From Spodoptera frugiperda (taxonomy: Eukaryota; Arthropoda; Insecta; Lepidoptera; Noctuidae): 64,000 nucleotides of DNA. The stretch lies in NCBI RefSeq assembly GCF_023101765.2, contig NC_064239.1, positions 13,784,315 to 13,848,314 on the forward strand. The letters are read 5' to 3'. Positions 48,202 to 62,045 of this stretch are shown piece after piece. Below the pieces are notes generated by a model that saw only the letters and a program-made list of their open reading frames with translations, was not told where the DNA came from and did no database searches. A program made the position numbers and the translations under genes. Numbering within the stretch: the stretch's first letter is position 1; every line of letters begins with the position of its first letter.

Positions 48202-49295
48202 TTTAAGAACTTGTATTTATTAATACAATATACAATTATTAGAACCAGCAGCCAAACATCCAATTAATTATGACTTGATAGTAAAGTAGACGACGTTCTG
48301 AACTTTTGACAATAAATGTCAGTGAGGTACTTGACCTCCATGATTGCATTTTACATACGATTTTTTTGCATTTCTTTCTCTCGTGCAACAATTACGTTGT
48401 TTATCTTTGTTTTAATATCAATAAAATGCTTTAAATTCTAATTTTTCTCATTGCGCAACTGGAACTTACTCGACGAATGTCAAACGTCACAATCAATTTT
48501 GGCAGTTCACTATGCTGTCAAAGTGGATTTTAAGTCATGTCATGTGATGTGAAACGGAACGTGTGTAGAGTACAAAAAAGTAAGAACTATTATTGTTTTT
48601 AAATTTTAAGACAATTCACTTCAAAACTAACAGCTAAACATTTATAAATCAACACTTGCTGTATCAATACCTATATTACTAACGAACTAGTCACATTTTA
48701 ATACTTAAATAGATTGTTATTGCGTACAACGAAATAAACGTCAGTTACATAGCGCGCCAATTCCTAAAGTGATGAGGTAAATTTATTTATACTTTATTAT
48801 CATTTTCTTTATTAAAATTAAGTTAAAGTTCAAATCGCGAGCTCATTATTAACATTATTCCGATATTTATATTTTATTACGAATTAATATACGTTTTTTA
48901 ACGTTTTATGTTGATACACTACAAAAAAAAATTATATCTTTAATATTATTAATTAATATTTAGAATATGCTTAGTTAATTAGCTGTCAATGCCGATCCCT
49001 TTTTCCTGCATGTTTAGATGATTAAGTGTAAACAAAAGTGGCTTGTTAAAACGAATAGGAAATACACCACAAGTGTAGAAAGGGATGCAAAACTAGGGGA
49101 GCTCTTAAAAAAGGGTTGTTTTTAACCCTTTCATTTTTTAGCACACGCGCAAACGATAAGGGGTTGGTTGTCCAATAGCAGGGCAGAGTTTGGAAGATTT
49201 TGAATGTTATTCGTCCGGAGAGGCTTCGGTTGTGTTCGGTGGGTGCTCCGGGCACCGTCTCTCACCAGTTATTGTTAGGCAGAGCTTCATGTTGC
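48202..49295. other. Intergenic region between TMEM147 and the next putative promoter
   Basis: This contains the TMEM147 5' flank. Two weak exon-like starts with plus-strand donors (AAAAAAGTAAGA near 48578 and ATGAGGTAAAT near 48772) suggest divergent transcription but are not convincing. Bases 48780-49000 are very AT-rich. Confidence 0.4.
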
Positions 49296-49458
49296 TCATT
49301 TAAATAAGGGGTTGTATGGTGAGGTCATCTGTTCAAGTGTTTAGTTTGTGTTGTTAGTCGGTGTAAAGCAATACTCTGTTCAGCTTTAATTTAAAATAAT
49401 TATTTTTATATTTTAGTGTTTTTGGTGAAATCATATTACATCACATTTTAATAATATT
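49296..49458 (+). promoter_or_regulatory. Putative promoter and 5' UTR of a plus-strand gene
   Basis: CCAAT lies at about 49171, a TATA-like TTTAAATAAGG at 49299-49309, and start-site-like TCATCT/TCAAGT words about 25-35 bases later (49325-49338). A 120-base leader follows and ends at ATG. The spacing agrees with a TATA promoter firing to the right. Transcription is not shown by sequence alone. Confidence 0.42.
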
Positions 49459-49462
49459 ATGG
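49459..49462 (+). CDS. Minimal first coding exon (ATG-G) before a long intron
   Basis: The leader ends in ATGG followed directly by GTAAGTG, a near-consensus donor, so only the Met codon and one base would be coded here. Start exons of this size are known in insect genes with very long first introns. No second exon is recognised in the following 14.5 kb, so it would lie beyond the window or has been missed. Confidence 0.35.
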
Positions 49463-50504
49463 GTAAGTGATATTTATCAATATATATTGTAAGAATAATA
49501 AGAAAGTTAAAATTATTTTTAAAATTCTGTTGCATAATATAAATTTTGTATTATATTATTAATCTTCCTATATGAATAATTGTTTCCTCTCATATCAAAC
49601 ATGAATATTGTATAAAAATATATATAATATTATGTATTTTTTAAGTTGTGAATAAGAATGTATTTAAAATTGGTCTAATTGAGTAAGGTACCTAGTTGCC
49701 TTTGTTCCTATTTAGTTAAAACAGTGGTTAGTTAGTTAAGTGTATACAATGGTTACATGGTTCTATAGTAATAAAATGTGTTATTGTTAGGTTTATACCT
49801 GCTTAAGTGCCTACACTAATTTTCTTAAGCAGTTACAAAAACTTAACAGCATTATCAGTCCATATTTTATTTTATTATTAATTTAGGTAGCTGTTGAACA
49901 AATACTATTTATTGCCTAATAATTTATTGCATAATATTTACGTTTTTATTTTTTACCATCCATGTCAGGTTTTAGCATGCTTTAGCAAACTGAATAAGCC
50001 TGACATAATTTTCTTTTGATGGATAACTGCTTTCTAACATGTAGTTCCCTAAGTACTGATATACTGTACTGACAACAACCATGAAATAATTATGCGTAGT
50101 CACAAACCATTTTCTCGATTTTCGCGTTGTTAAGATAAAGGGCACTCATGTGCCTAGTATCTATTTTAAAGGTGAAGCTCAAACTTTGTACAAAGGTATT
50201 GAGTAAAGGTAGTACATACCCAGTTTTTTCCATAATAGTAGTTTTTTTATTAGAACGCGCATGAAGAAGGAATACTTCGGTACCTACAGAAATGTAATAT
50301 TTGTTCCATAAATATGTAATTTTTTTGCGTGACAAATTTTATGAAGTAGGTACTTTACCTACTTACTATTTTATTTTTTATGGTAAGGCAGGAAGACAAA
50401 CGAGCTTATGGGTATTCGTTATATTCGTACCGAAGCATATCCCCCTCATGCAAATCGAGTTGGCATGAAAATTAGTCACAACTACACATTTAAACCTCAA
50501 TTTA

Positions 50505-50830
50505 CACATAATGAGACTTACCTTCTATAAGCAGGTCTACCTAGTAGCCTCAAAGTATACTATTCTGAATACCATGTAAATGTATCTTTGAAAGAAATTT
50601 CTTATTCTTAACCATTGAGGACCTTTCATCATCATTTCTTTGACTTGAAACGATGATCATCAGACGTAAGTGGTTTGATAGTTAAATATAAAGAATCACG
50701 CAAATCGGACCAGAAATGTTTAAGTAATTTATTGTTGTATACAAATCTACGAACTATCGAGAAAATGACATCGTTCGAAATAAAAACTACTGAACCAATC
50801 TGAAACAATTTTTTATGGGACTAAGTTTCA
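50505..50830 (+). repeat. Dispersed repeat family C, copy 2
   Basis: See 45645-46075. The two copies are in the same orientation, about 4.9 kb apart, flanking TMEM147 and the putative promoter. Confidence 0.7.
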
Positions 50831-53800
50831 TATAATCCACGTCTAACAAGAAAAGAATCACGCAAATCTGTCCATAAACCTCGACATAATCGGTGTACAC
50901 ACATAGAAAAACACTCCTCCTTTTTGGGAAATCAGTTATATAATAATCAACATGGAAATTAATAATGACAATCGTTAGGAAATGTTTCGTAGGGAAAAAA
51001 AAATATCCTATGTGAGGCCCATCTGAAGTTCTGATTTTGGTCTCGAAACACTTTGTAGGTATTTAGGTACGCAGGTACCTGGGCTAGCTGCCCACACACA
51101 TTACTATAGAAAGGTGTATCTAATGCCTCATATTCAGAAATATCTATCGCACGAACATTTCAAATAAAATGAAAAGAATAAAACCCAGCGTGTCGTGAAG
51201 AGTCCACTCACGTCATCCCTCCATTACAGCATTGTCCGCGTGACAATGGCGATAGAGAATAAAGAATCGCGGCCATTAGGTAAATTTCCTCATACATTTT
51301 TTTGCGTGACACCCTCGACGCGTAAAAAGCGGGAAACGTACATTTGTCATGTGGGAGAGGTTAGTGGACGCGGCTCTCGCGAGATCTCAATCTTGGTATG
51401 GTGCGAGAATTTTTTCGAGCACTGTAATGAAGGAGGGATTTTGAAATATCTCTATGAGTAGGACTCTATAGCACTAGTGGGAGTTAAACGTAGCCAGATC
51501 CTTTGTACAAATACAAAAACTATCTGTTTGGTCATCCAATAGAAATGGGCCCTGCATCTGCATCCTCTGTTTCTATTATTTCGTCGTAATAAATACCTCC
51601 CTTATCAATTAACTTAGCTAGCTATAGAACAAATAGGTACCATAACAGATGCATAAGATGTGTCTTGTTGGTGGACCACAAGTAAAAGATGCTGTGCGTG
51701 TTATAACGACTTCAACTACCACACTACAAGTGAAAAATAATGAATCCCTAAGTTCCACCGTCGACTACCTACGACCGTCGTAGCAATCAGAAATATATTA
51801 TTGGAAAATAATTTCAATTTGGTGTGTGAGTGGTGGACAGACGAATGCATTATTCAGCTCACGTTCATTGCAGGCGAGTGTGCCACGCAGATAAGCAAGT
51901 ATTGAGCCGAAAATACCGAAAGTCCGAACGATTCCGTCGTGTCGCCGGGGGGCCTTATCGGAAACGGCTTACGGTGACCCCATGCAAACTCCCTAATGCG
52001 ACATCGCTCACCGATCCCTCCGCACGGTGCCCTCCGGCGATCGATCTTGATGCAAAATTGCCGATAGGGGATGCTAGTTTTGTTTCTTGAACGTAATTTT
52101 TATTGCGTTATCTCGATTTATTCGATGTTGTTACTCGGATAACTGTTGAAACTTTGAACAAGATTTAAAACTTGCAGCAGCAGTTGTCTATCCTACTCTG
52201 TCCTACTAATATTATAAAACGTGAAAGTTTGTTAGAATGTACGTCCCTACTGAACATTCATACTCATACATAATACTTACTACTTGAAGTTTTAAGAACT
52301 CGCTTCTAACTGAAACTGAAGTACCTACATGAACTGAAAATGGGTATAGGTAATCGGATCTAGATAGAGATACAAAACTTTTGAGCTACCTATTAATTTC
52401 TATCGTCAGCAAAAAATTAAAACTACGAAATATTATTTTATACTACGTTAATGTCCAATAATTTGATGATTGTGACAGAAAGATATTGAAATTAACTCTC
52501 ACCTACAACCCACAGAACTGCTTGATGTAATCAAATTTATAAAAAAAAATGTTCTTTTAAATAGCCGAAAACAAAAAAAAAATACTTAGCCTAGCTTAAA
52601 TATCGGTACCTAGTTCGTTGACTTGGATCCGATACTGAGACCTGTCACTCAACATTCGCGTGATTACTACCTAGATGCACTTAAGAGTAATTACATACGA
52701 TTAAACTATTCTGGTGAAAATATTTTGAAAGGCATTTCTAAATAACTAGCATAATATTTTAGGTATTGCAAGTTCTTTAAAAATCTCAGAGTTTCGAGGT
52801 TGAGGACAAAAACTGAATAGGTACGGAGGTACCTACATGTAACCTACAAATATTGATCGATTAGAATAATAAGATAAACGCAGATGAAGGAAAAAAGTTC
52901 CATTTAGATGTAAAAGTTCGGTATAATGTGCAAATGGGTTTTATTTCCTGAGTTATTTACACTCCCCCAGCACTAGCCACATCCGACGCTTCTCGCATAT
53001 TTATTCATAGGCCTGTGCGTATTTTTTACTTGGTCATAAATATTTAAGACGGTTCGTGCCACTAGGATTTTCAATTCGACGTCGATGTCGGATCCCCTTA
53101 GATTTTAGGCTTTCTCTCTTTCCGCGGATTAGAGCGGTTTGATATATGGCCGCGGGTAGCGGTAAATCAAATTTTGATTGCTATTTTCTTTGTAGAAAGT
53201 CGGAATCCTTCGCTTGGGACGAGCGTTGTGTAACGTGGGTTAACCGATCCCCAGGCGCTCCCCGCCCGTCTTATGTGGATTGTATTATGTACAAGGCAGA
53301 GGTATATTTCGTAGATTTTCTTGTTTCAATAACACAGAAGTGGAGGTGAGGACTCCAATTGTTTTTTAGCAAGTGTAGGTACTCACTCATATTAATGCCA
53401 ATTGTTATCTTTATGAATTAATTTTAAAATTGTTCTACTAAGAATTTACAGGTTTTAATTAATTAAGTTAATATATGAATATAATGTACAATATGTACAT
53501 CACATGTACATCTAGGATTCAGCATGAGTGACACAGTGACACTCATGTATCACTCAAGCATTATTATTTTGCCAATTCCAATTGTGAACATCAATGAAAA
53601 CAAATTGTTTTTATAGCTATTCAAATTAAATTTGCTTTGGATAAATTGATTTTAGCAAAGTAACTTGAAGTTTGGGGGGACCGAGTGTAGTAACCGCGTG
53701 TGTGATCCAATTGCGGATCACTCTAGAGGTGATCCAAACGGATGAAATCAAATTCAGCCGCCCTTTAAATATTTGAACGAATGCTAGAGGCTAGAGCGGG

Positions 53801-56800
53801 CGCAGGCTCGTGGCTAGGGATGGGTCGGCCACAGGGGTGAACAAAATGATGTTCAATTTCAGCTACATATTTATTGATGCCGCTTGTTCAAAAAATAATC
53901 GACCATTTCATGTTTTAGTTTTAAAATCGTAAATAACGCATACATTATATGTATTATGTAAGTTACTTAAAGTATATCCTCTACAGTCAGGATGAACGGA
54001 CGACCGTCGCGGGTCGGCGGCGTAGGGTGGGTGCCCACCTTCGAATAAAAAAGGATCTCGAAAAATTCTCGACCCTTTTTATACTAAATAGATAGCTAAC
54101 ACGGCCTGAGTGGAGTTTCAATAGATGCTTTCTCGACGGAAGAAGCGACCTGTAAGGAATCGAGGGGCCCAGTGAAAAACCGTGTTATATATCCACCGTC
54201 GTGTGTAGTGCGTGTCACACAGTTTTTCCTTTTATTTTTTACGCGTGCCCTCCTCAGAGGGATAAGAGGAATTCTTTTTAAATTGGAAATGTTTTCTAAG
54301 AGGATTACGATTTGCGGAGGTGTGCGGCGATGTTGGGCGTTGGGAATAAGGGATCGTATTACTCTGTTTTGTGTTTAATATTCTTAAATTTTTCTTTATT
54401 ATGTGTTCGTATCAAGTGGGATTTGTGCTGTGATTGAAAGGGATTTCGTTTTATTCCACATTTTACGACTATTCTTACCGGATTTTCTATTAAGTAAGGT
54501 AGGCGTTATTCGATTAGGTACAATCACCTGCTAATATTTATTTAAAGCAAATAACTCCCACTTGTATTAAAATGGCCAAGGCCCGCCCCGTCCTGGACGC
54601 TACTTCTTTATTTGAGCTGGGTCAGCTGGAATAGCACGTTAGTATAAAAATATCGTGTAACAATGGGGCCGATATTCCAAGTGACCATTACTCGTGTGAA
54701 GTTGATGTAAGCACAAAGCTTGGGACGATTGCCGAATAAGGAATATTTTTTCAATGGATATTTTAATCACGTTTTCGACGAGAGCTTTGTTGCGTAAATG
54801 TTAAGGGCTGGATTTCTTTAAATTTGCGCGTTTATTGTCAGAATGGGAACGGAGGCGATTATCCCTTCAGTTATAACATAGGCGAAGGGGATTTAGTTTA
54901 AATATTGAGGCACACTCCCGCCTATTTTATGGTAAGCTCAATTTGAAAGTATTTTTAAAAGCTTTTATTTATTTTATGACCGAGATGAAAAGTAGAGGGA
55001 ATAATAGATGTAAGCACCTACCTGTGATCAATTTCTATGTAACTTAATACAAAGGTGTGATCTGGTATAACAATATCACTAAGGTAGGTAGACATTTAAT
55101 AGTCGTTACCAAATAAGTAAGTAGGAACTCATAGATCAGAACAAAATGTCGGCAGTGAAAATGTTTGAGTGAGTGCAATATCATGTCGAATTATCGCCAC
55201 CGGACGTCGCTAACAAAAGTAATGTGCGGTTTATACAGTATTAAGATCATTTTACTATTACTGCTACATCTTGGAAGCACATAAACCGGCTGTTATACCA
55301 CACCGGTCATTACGGGGAATGTCGCCAAACAAAGGAATATTATTTTTTCATGGTGTACTACGACGTACACTTAGGCAGTAAATCTATTTAACTTACTTAT
55401 CACCGTATCTAACTACACTGGAAAAGTGATGCACACACTGACACAGTAATATAATTATAACAAGTCGTTTATATTCAGGTACCTACGGAACATTGTTCAA
55501 GAAGGTTATCCTTAATACTACGTACTTTACATAATTTGCAGGTTTAGTGCCTATTATAGGCAGACATAGAGCCTAGGTTTTGTTTGTAGTGATACTCGTA
55601 GGAAATAAAGCTGAAATCAAACAAAACGATACGTAGCAAGTAATAAAACATCGTTCGACTGGTTACATCAGCCCGCCTCCCTGCGGTAATAAAAAAGATA
55701 CATTATAAATGGTATGGGGTATTGTCCACCGTTGTTATAGTGAGAGCGGCCGCGACGCGTGACGTAGTTAAATCGTTTTATTGTTTTTTCACGGCGACGT
55801 ATCGCGGCATTAGTAGGTACTGCGTTATAATATTTTGCTTAGTACACAATAACCCGCGGACATAAACGATGTTTATGTCGGATCGTGTCCACGGAAATTA
55901 GGCTTCGTAAAACGTTTATAATGTGTTCTTCCAGGAACCTGCAGCAAGTACAAAATTATGGCCACCATATTTTTATAATATACCTTTACCTAACGCACCA
56001 CGCAGAGAGACGGGTAGCTGTCTACTTCGTTTGTTTAAGTCTAACTTTGTTTTGAAGAAGGGATATTATGGTTTCTGTTTCCTGAAGTATGTGGTCAACG
56101 CTAATGGCACTAGGACACAGAGCTGGCTAAAATCTAGCATTATTACGTTAATCTCTTTAATTAACGACAAAAAACAGTTGAAAGAAACGTGTGCAAACTG
56201 TACCCCCCCCCCCCCCCCAAGGTGACAATAGTTAAGACAAAGTAAGTAGGTACATAATATGAACAGTGACGTGTGACCCTGATAACGTAGAAAGTATCTC
56301 GTCCAGACTACATGGAGTTAATGATGAATGACTGATCTGTGTACCTAATGTATTGACATGCGCGCGGAGATCTCCAGTAAAAGGGTTGCGGAGCCTCTTC
56401 GGCACATTAGCAGTAAATGATGGATGACTCTCTTTGTCTTCTCGTGATTTGATATCGCCATTAGGCACCATGTTAATGTTATATTTATTTATCTTGTTTA
56501 CTCTGTACGTGCTCAATGTTTAAAATATTTCATAGTTTACTGTTCATCTCAAGTAATGTCAGAAATTGATGACAGTAGGACTTGCTTAGTTGGCCTAGTG
56601 GTTTTCACTACTTAGATGAGATTTATTATGTCAAAGGTAGGTAGGTAACTAGGTCAGGTATTCTACCAGAGTGGTAACAAAATAATACGAAAATCCACCA
56701 TAGCACTGGCAATACTCACCTGTTCTACACCATTCGTACATCATTGGAAACCCCAATTTGAAATGAACTTGCCGACTATCTGACTCGACATGACTGTGCA

Positions 56801-57623
56801 GCCAACCAATCAGTTTATTCCATTAACATATAGTTTCTTTGTGAAATTTCCCGAGGCCTGAAACGGCTCCATGATTAATATTTCAACCGTGACTGGGCGA
56901 GCTTAACCGTCCGGAATTTATCGCTTATCTTATATCTACGTACCACTCCGTATAGTCGTAGCTCGTAGCTAACTAGTGGCAGTGCGCGGTGCGCCCTCTA
57001 CTCTACGTGAACATTTTCTATAAACTAATCATAAAGCGGGTGACATCTGGGAACAGATCTTTAATATTATACTTTAATACCGTACTAATACTTAACACGT
57101 GTTTATTAATGTCATATAGAAGTGTTTAGTACTAACGTGTCATTGTATATTTTACACTTACCAAAATATAAATAGAAACACATAAACCTACTTAAATAAA
57201 TGTTTACTCAACTATACCATACCTACCTACTTAGACTTGGTTTTTGGGAGATCATTTTTATGTGGTCCGACTAGGGATGGAGGCGGCACGCAATCCATTA
57301 AAGCTGAAAAACACTTGAAATTCAGCGGCTCATACAATAAACATCGTTTGGTAAGTCGCGAGCGACGTTTTTGTCGCGGCGACACAGCCGCGCTTTTTTG
57401 TTCAAACTTCTTCTGTTCAGTTTTTGCGTCGTCGTAAACGAGAGCTGTTTGCATTCTCTTTATTTTTGTAATGGCTGCAAAAGTATGATTTTTGCGTCTT
57501 TTCAAGTAGATATAAATGGATAAATACAAAGTAAGTAACCACAGAATGACGTGCACACAGAGTGTGTAAGGTTTACCAAGAGTTTGATATGCTTGCTAGT
57601 ATTGCTACGTATCATCCATTTTC

Positions 57624-57940
57624 ATTTCTTTGATGACAGTAAATTATGTAGAAATTACATTAAATTAGCTTTTAGACTTAGATCAGGACACTTTCCATCA
57701 GCAAAATTTGCGTTTTTGATGAAAAAATCAATTTCCCCCAATTGCTCAACCTGCAACAAAATTGAAGATGTTCAGCATTTGCTGATGGAATGTGTCCGTA
57801 ATAAGAATGAACGCGACTCGTTGCTGAATGAACTGAAATTAAATAGACTGGATGTAGGTTTGATTCAAAGCATTTTAGCAAACCCTAAATCAAAAGCTGC
57901 AAAAAAATTGTGTAGATTAATGTTAATTGTTCAGCAGTGA
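57624..57940 (+). pseudogene. LINE ORF2 C-terminal fragment
   Basis: The open frame runs through RNYIKLAFRLRSGHFPSAKF and a zinc-knuckle-like CSTCNKIEDVQHLLMEC, then a lysine-rich end and a stop at 57938-57940. This C-terminal cysteine motif after an RNase H/RT region is typical of Jockey/R1/CR1-type non-LTR elements. The endonuclease and reverse transcriptase domains are missing, so it makes no functional protein. Any ATG upstream of 57624 is host sequence. Confidence 0.75.
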
Positions 57941-58091
57941 GGAGCAGATTTATAGTTTTATTTATAATTCAGTTAAGTTTTTTTTTATAACAAATGAATT
58001 TATTATTGTTATAAGGTATGATGGGGTTGACATATCCTTGTTGGACAAAAACCCCAAAAAATTAAATAAAATAAAGATTAAAAAAAAAAAA
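57624..58091 (+). mobile_element. 5'-truncated LINE with poly(A) and 11-bp TSD
   Basis: The insertion is bounded by the exact direct repeat CATCCATTTTC (57613-57623 and 58092-58102) and ends in a run of 11 A. It has kept only the last part of the element's ORF2 and the 3' UTR with AATAAA-like words. The perfect duplication shows target-primed reverse transcription and a fairly recent event. Confidence 0.88.
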
Positions 58092-58523
58092 CATCCATTT
58101 TCGTACGACCATTGTTATTCCACTGCAATGGATATTCCATAAAAAACTAGTCACCATAATGTTGCATTCATTGTCTAGATATATTTTGTCCACATTGTGG
58201 AGCTAAGCAATGTACTATTAAGTATAAGTAGGTAGTATTTATGATAGTTCATTGTTCAGCTCCTGCGGTAAGGGTCTTATTATTCAGCGCATAAACCGGG
58301 GAATATTTTAGCGGACAGCCGACGACGGCGAGGGATTTTGAACGGCGGCCGAAAAAATTGATGCGACTTATCTCACACGCGTGTTCCCGCCATGATAAAC
58401 GTATGACATGTTTTATGTATGTTTGGATTCCAGTTTCTACTATTGACCACGCATAGATGTGAAATAAGTAAAAGAGAGAGTTCTACAGAGAAAATCTGAA
58501 TTTTGTATTTGATTGACTTATTT

Positions 58524-58806
58524 TCATGGCATAAGTTGATAAACGCGCAGACGGTTCAGCTGATGTTAAGCAATCACCGCCAGCCAATGACCCGAAACAG
58601 CAGAGACGTTACTAGTGCGTTGCCGGCCTTTTGGGGGTAAGGTATTTAAAGGTTGTTGGGGAATCGGGGATTGGGAAGATTGGAAGGGGGGGGGGTAATT
58701 GGGCTTCCGGTAACCTCATTCACATAACGTAACTCAAGTTTCAAGTCGGTTTTCTGTGAGGCCTTGGTATCACTGCATGCATGGAAGCATGGCTCTCCCA
58801 CACTTC
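58524..58806 (+). repeat. Dispersed repeat family A, copy 2
   Basis: It matches 38098-38396, with GTTGCCGGCCTTTTGGGGG and the GCATGGCT end, and carries a long G-run variant near 58685. Confidence 0.8.
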
Positions 58807-59114
58807 AACATACAAAATTATAATTTTGGTGTAGTTTCTAAGCCCTGTGTGGTCAAGTAACTATACTACGACTGTACAACAATCAGTTTATTTTCAGTCA
58901 CTCTGGTTTCTGGTTAGTCAACGTCGAATAGCCAAACTTGACGTAACCTATGTTGGCTTTTGCAGGTTACTCGGCAATCAGAATATGTGACATGTGAAAT
59001 AAGTACACACATAGGAAGCAAAGGCCGTTGATTAGCTTAAAATAATTAATTACATATAAATGTCATGGTTATATGTGTAGTTATAAGTTTTTAAACTGAC
59101 ATGGTCACTAACAC

Positions 59115-59264
59115 TATTATTAGAACTTATAACGGGATATTTACCATGTTTATTTATTTTATCGAGTTTCCGATATTTCGGCACTGTTGCAAGCGCCATG
59201 TTCACGGATTAACTGTCACGGATAAATAAACATGGTAAATATCCCGTTATAAGTTCTAATAATA
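59115..59264. mobile_element. 150-bp foldback element with perfect 43-bp arms
   Basis: The left arm 59115-59157 starts TATTATTAGAACTTATAACG. The right arm 59222-59264 is its exact reverse complement. The 64-base loop contains TTTCCGATATTTCGGCACTG and CGCCATGTTCACGG, a motif common in moth repeats. It could be a foldback MITE or two inverted copies of a repeat end. The lack of mismatches points to a young insertion. Confidence 0.8.
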
Positions 59265-61764
59265 TATGTGTAGTCACTTTAACTTTTTGCAATTATATCG
59301 ATATGCATTCTCCAGCCTTATTTGCACACCTTCAATTTCATTTTGAGTTTACAAGATTGCGATAAAAATATTATTTTGACTTTGAGTTAGGGTTGTATTA
59401 TGATTTTATTCAAAACACAGGATTTTAGCTGAGTAGGTAGAGTGTCGAGGGTCAGGTCGCAGCCTCGCAGTGGCCGGCACCCTCGTGCAGTGCGCTTGAC
59501 CTCACGTCTCCCGGCGAGTGGAGCGTGGTGCGTGGTGCGGGGGTAGCTTAGCATTCACAGCATTGTTCTGTTATTGCACGTCCGATCAGCGTGTGTCGCG
59601 AGGGTAACTTTTGCCTATTGATGACGTATAAGCCGTATGGCTACAAACACGAACACGACACAATCTCTTATGAATGTTTTCATTGATCTTGCAGAAAAAA
59701 TGTTTGTGTTTTGAGGTCTTCGTATTCATTCGGCATTTACTCAGGCACATTCAAACATATGTTCACACAAACTTAAATAAATGAAATTAAACTTTTACCT
59801 ACATTTGTTACTTAATACTACTGAGACTACTGTTCTTCCTTCTGAACTTAAATTTATTTTCTGATAATTCTAATATGTTAAAATTATTAACCCATTTCAC
59901 TGATCTCATTTGTACCTGATATAGTAATTATGTAATAGTCCATCTAAGCCATAGTGTTATGTTTATATCAATTAACTATCTTAGTATAAGATCTTAGAAC
60001 TGTTCATATAATTTTACTTTATAAACAATGCGTTGCGTCGATGAGTTGGCCTGGTGATCTGTAAGACAGGTTCTACCTACAACAGACACCAGTCTCTAGT
60101 TATTATATCCAAATTGTTTGCACTGTAATATGATAATGAGAAAATAAATGAATATATTATTATATTATTATATTATTAAATAGGAAATGCGAGGATATGA
60201 CAAGCTAGGACTCATTTAAAAAGAAAGTCTTAGAAATTCTGTGCTCTAACATTGGCGGGCTCACGGCGAGCGACAGCTTATCACTGCTCAGTACTTACTG
60301 CGCCATATTTGTAGAAAACGTTTCAAGTGAAATATCAGCAGTTTTTATGAGGCAATTATTAGCATATTGTGTGGCGGCGGGGGGCCGCGGCCGGGCTCCA
60401 CGGTGGTCCTCCCGGGGCCCCGCTGAGCTCATAGATAAACATGTCTGAGCTTCCGAATACTTGCGCTCTACTCCGATATTGATTTTGTTTTTGTTACAAC
60501 AATATATGTAGTGCGAGATACAGCTAATTTGTTCCTTGTCGTTTTACAACTTAAATTAATACGTGTTTGGGATTCGTTCCCTATAAATGGAACTGTTTTA
60601 TTGATCGTGCAGTGCGACTATACTAAACTAGATCAGCTTCATTATTATATTACTTACTTGATTATTTCATCTTTAGTTTGCGTTATTGTTTGCTTTACCT
60701 AAATTGTCGTTTCTATTTCCAAGTACAGAATTGATGTACAGACATCAATTAATTGAAAGATATCTATGCAAGTATGTATTAGAATATTGTCCACTAATAC
60801 ATGGGCACGTATGTAAGTATGTACATTATGTATGTTTGTAGTTGCGCTACGTGCGTGCCGCGCCGCGCCGTGCCGCGGACCACAGATAAACCATAGCTTT
60901 AATTACTATTAAACACAATTAAACGGCGTGCATGCTTCGCCCACAAATACTGCGTAACCGATACGTCTGCTATGAGATCTGTCTTGTTCTGGTGATTTCG
61001 GGTTCTGATTTTATTTTATTTGTAGTTTTAGTATTCATGAATCTGTAGAATGTTTCAAATATATGTGAATATAATTGGAGTAGACAATTTATATTCAGTT
61101 AACTCGTAGAGGATCGTAGGGTTAGGTGATGAGTGAATAAGTTTAACGGATGAGCTTTTTAGAATTATGTGCTTCGGACTTTGCCATTTGAGTGAGGTAG
61201 GTATAGCAATCTTGTATAAGACAAGGAACGTGCGCAAGCGCTGCAACAAATATTATAAGTCATTGCAATGATTTCGCGTAACAATTTACGTTCTCACGCT
61301 ATCTATATCCAAATTCCTCTCAGCGATTTATGATCGTTGAGATGCGCACGCGCAATTTCTCAGAATACGTCCCACCCCGTCCGTCCCTCGGGCCGCCCGC
61401 GGCACGGCTACGCTAGTTTATTTCATGACCTTATGAGTCCCATTCCTTACTTTTTAATTATAGCACATTACATGGCTCTGACGCCGTTAAAGTCTGCTTT
61501 TAGTAACTCAATCGTATTATTAAAGTGAGTGTTGTGTAGATCGCCGCGGTTCCTAGAACCATATAATGTTATATTGGGTACCGAATGCACTCTTCTCATT
61601 CACTGCTGTGTATAAGTCGAGGTCCATCGTGTGGGTGATCTTATGGATCACTGTAATGTCATCTACTTGATGTGTGTGCAGTGATGCTAAACATAGCTTG
61701 TTGCTTGTTTGTTACCCTAATGTTACCGTAAAGTTAATGAATTTGATGTCTTACTCTAGTTTAA

Positions 61765-62045
61765 GTGTGAGAGAGCCATGCTTCGGCACGAATGGGCCGG
61801 CTCGACTGGAGTGATACCACGGCCTCACAGAAACCTGACGTGAAACAGTGCTTGCGTTGGGTGATTGAAATTACCGTAGGCTCAATTTAACCCCCCATCC
61901 CAATCTTCTCCAACAACCCTTAAATTCCTATCCCCCAAAAGGCCGGCAACGCACTTGTAACACCTCTGGTGTTTCGGGTGTCTATAGGCGGCGGTGGTTG
62001 CTTACAATCAGATCCTATCATGGGCTCGTTTACCGGCTAATAACA
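61765..62045 (-). repeat. Dispersed repeat family A, copy 3 (reverse)
   Basis: Reverse complement of the family found at 38098 and 58524, beginning with GCCATGCTTCGGCACGAATG and containing AAAAGGCCGGCAACGCACTT. Confidence 0.8.
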
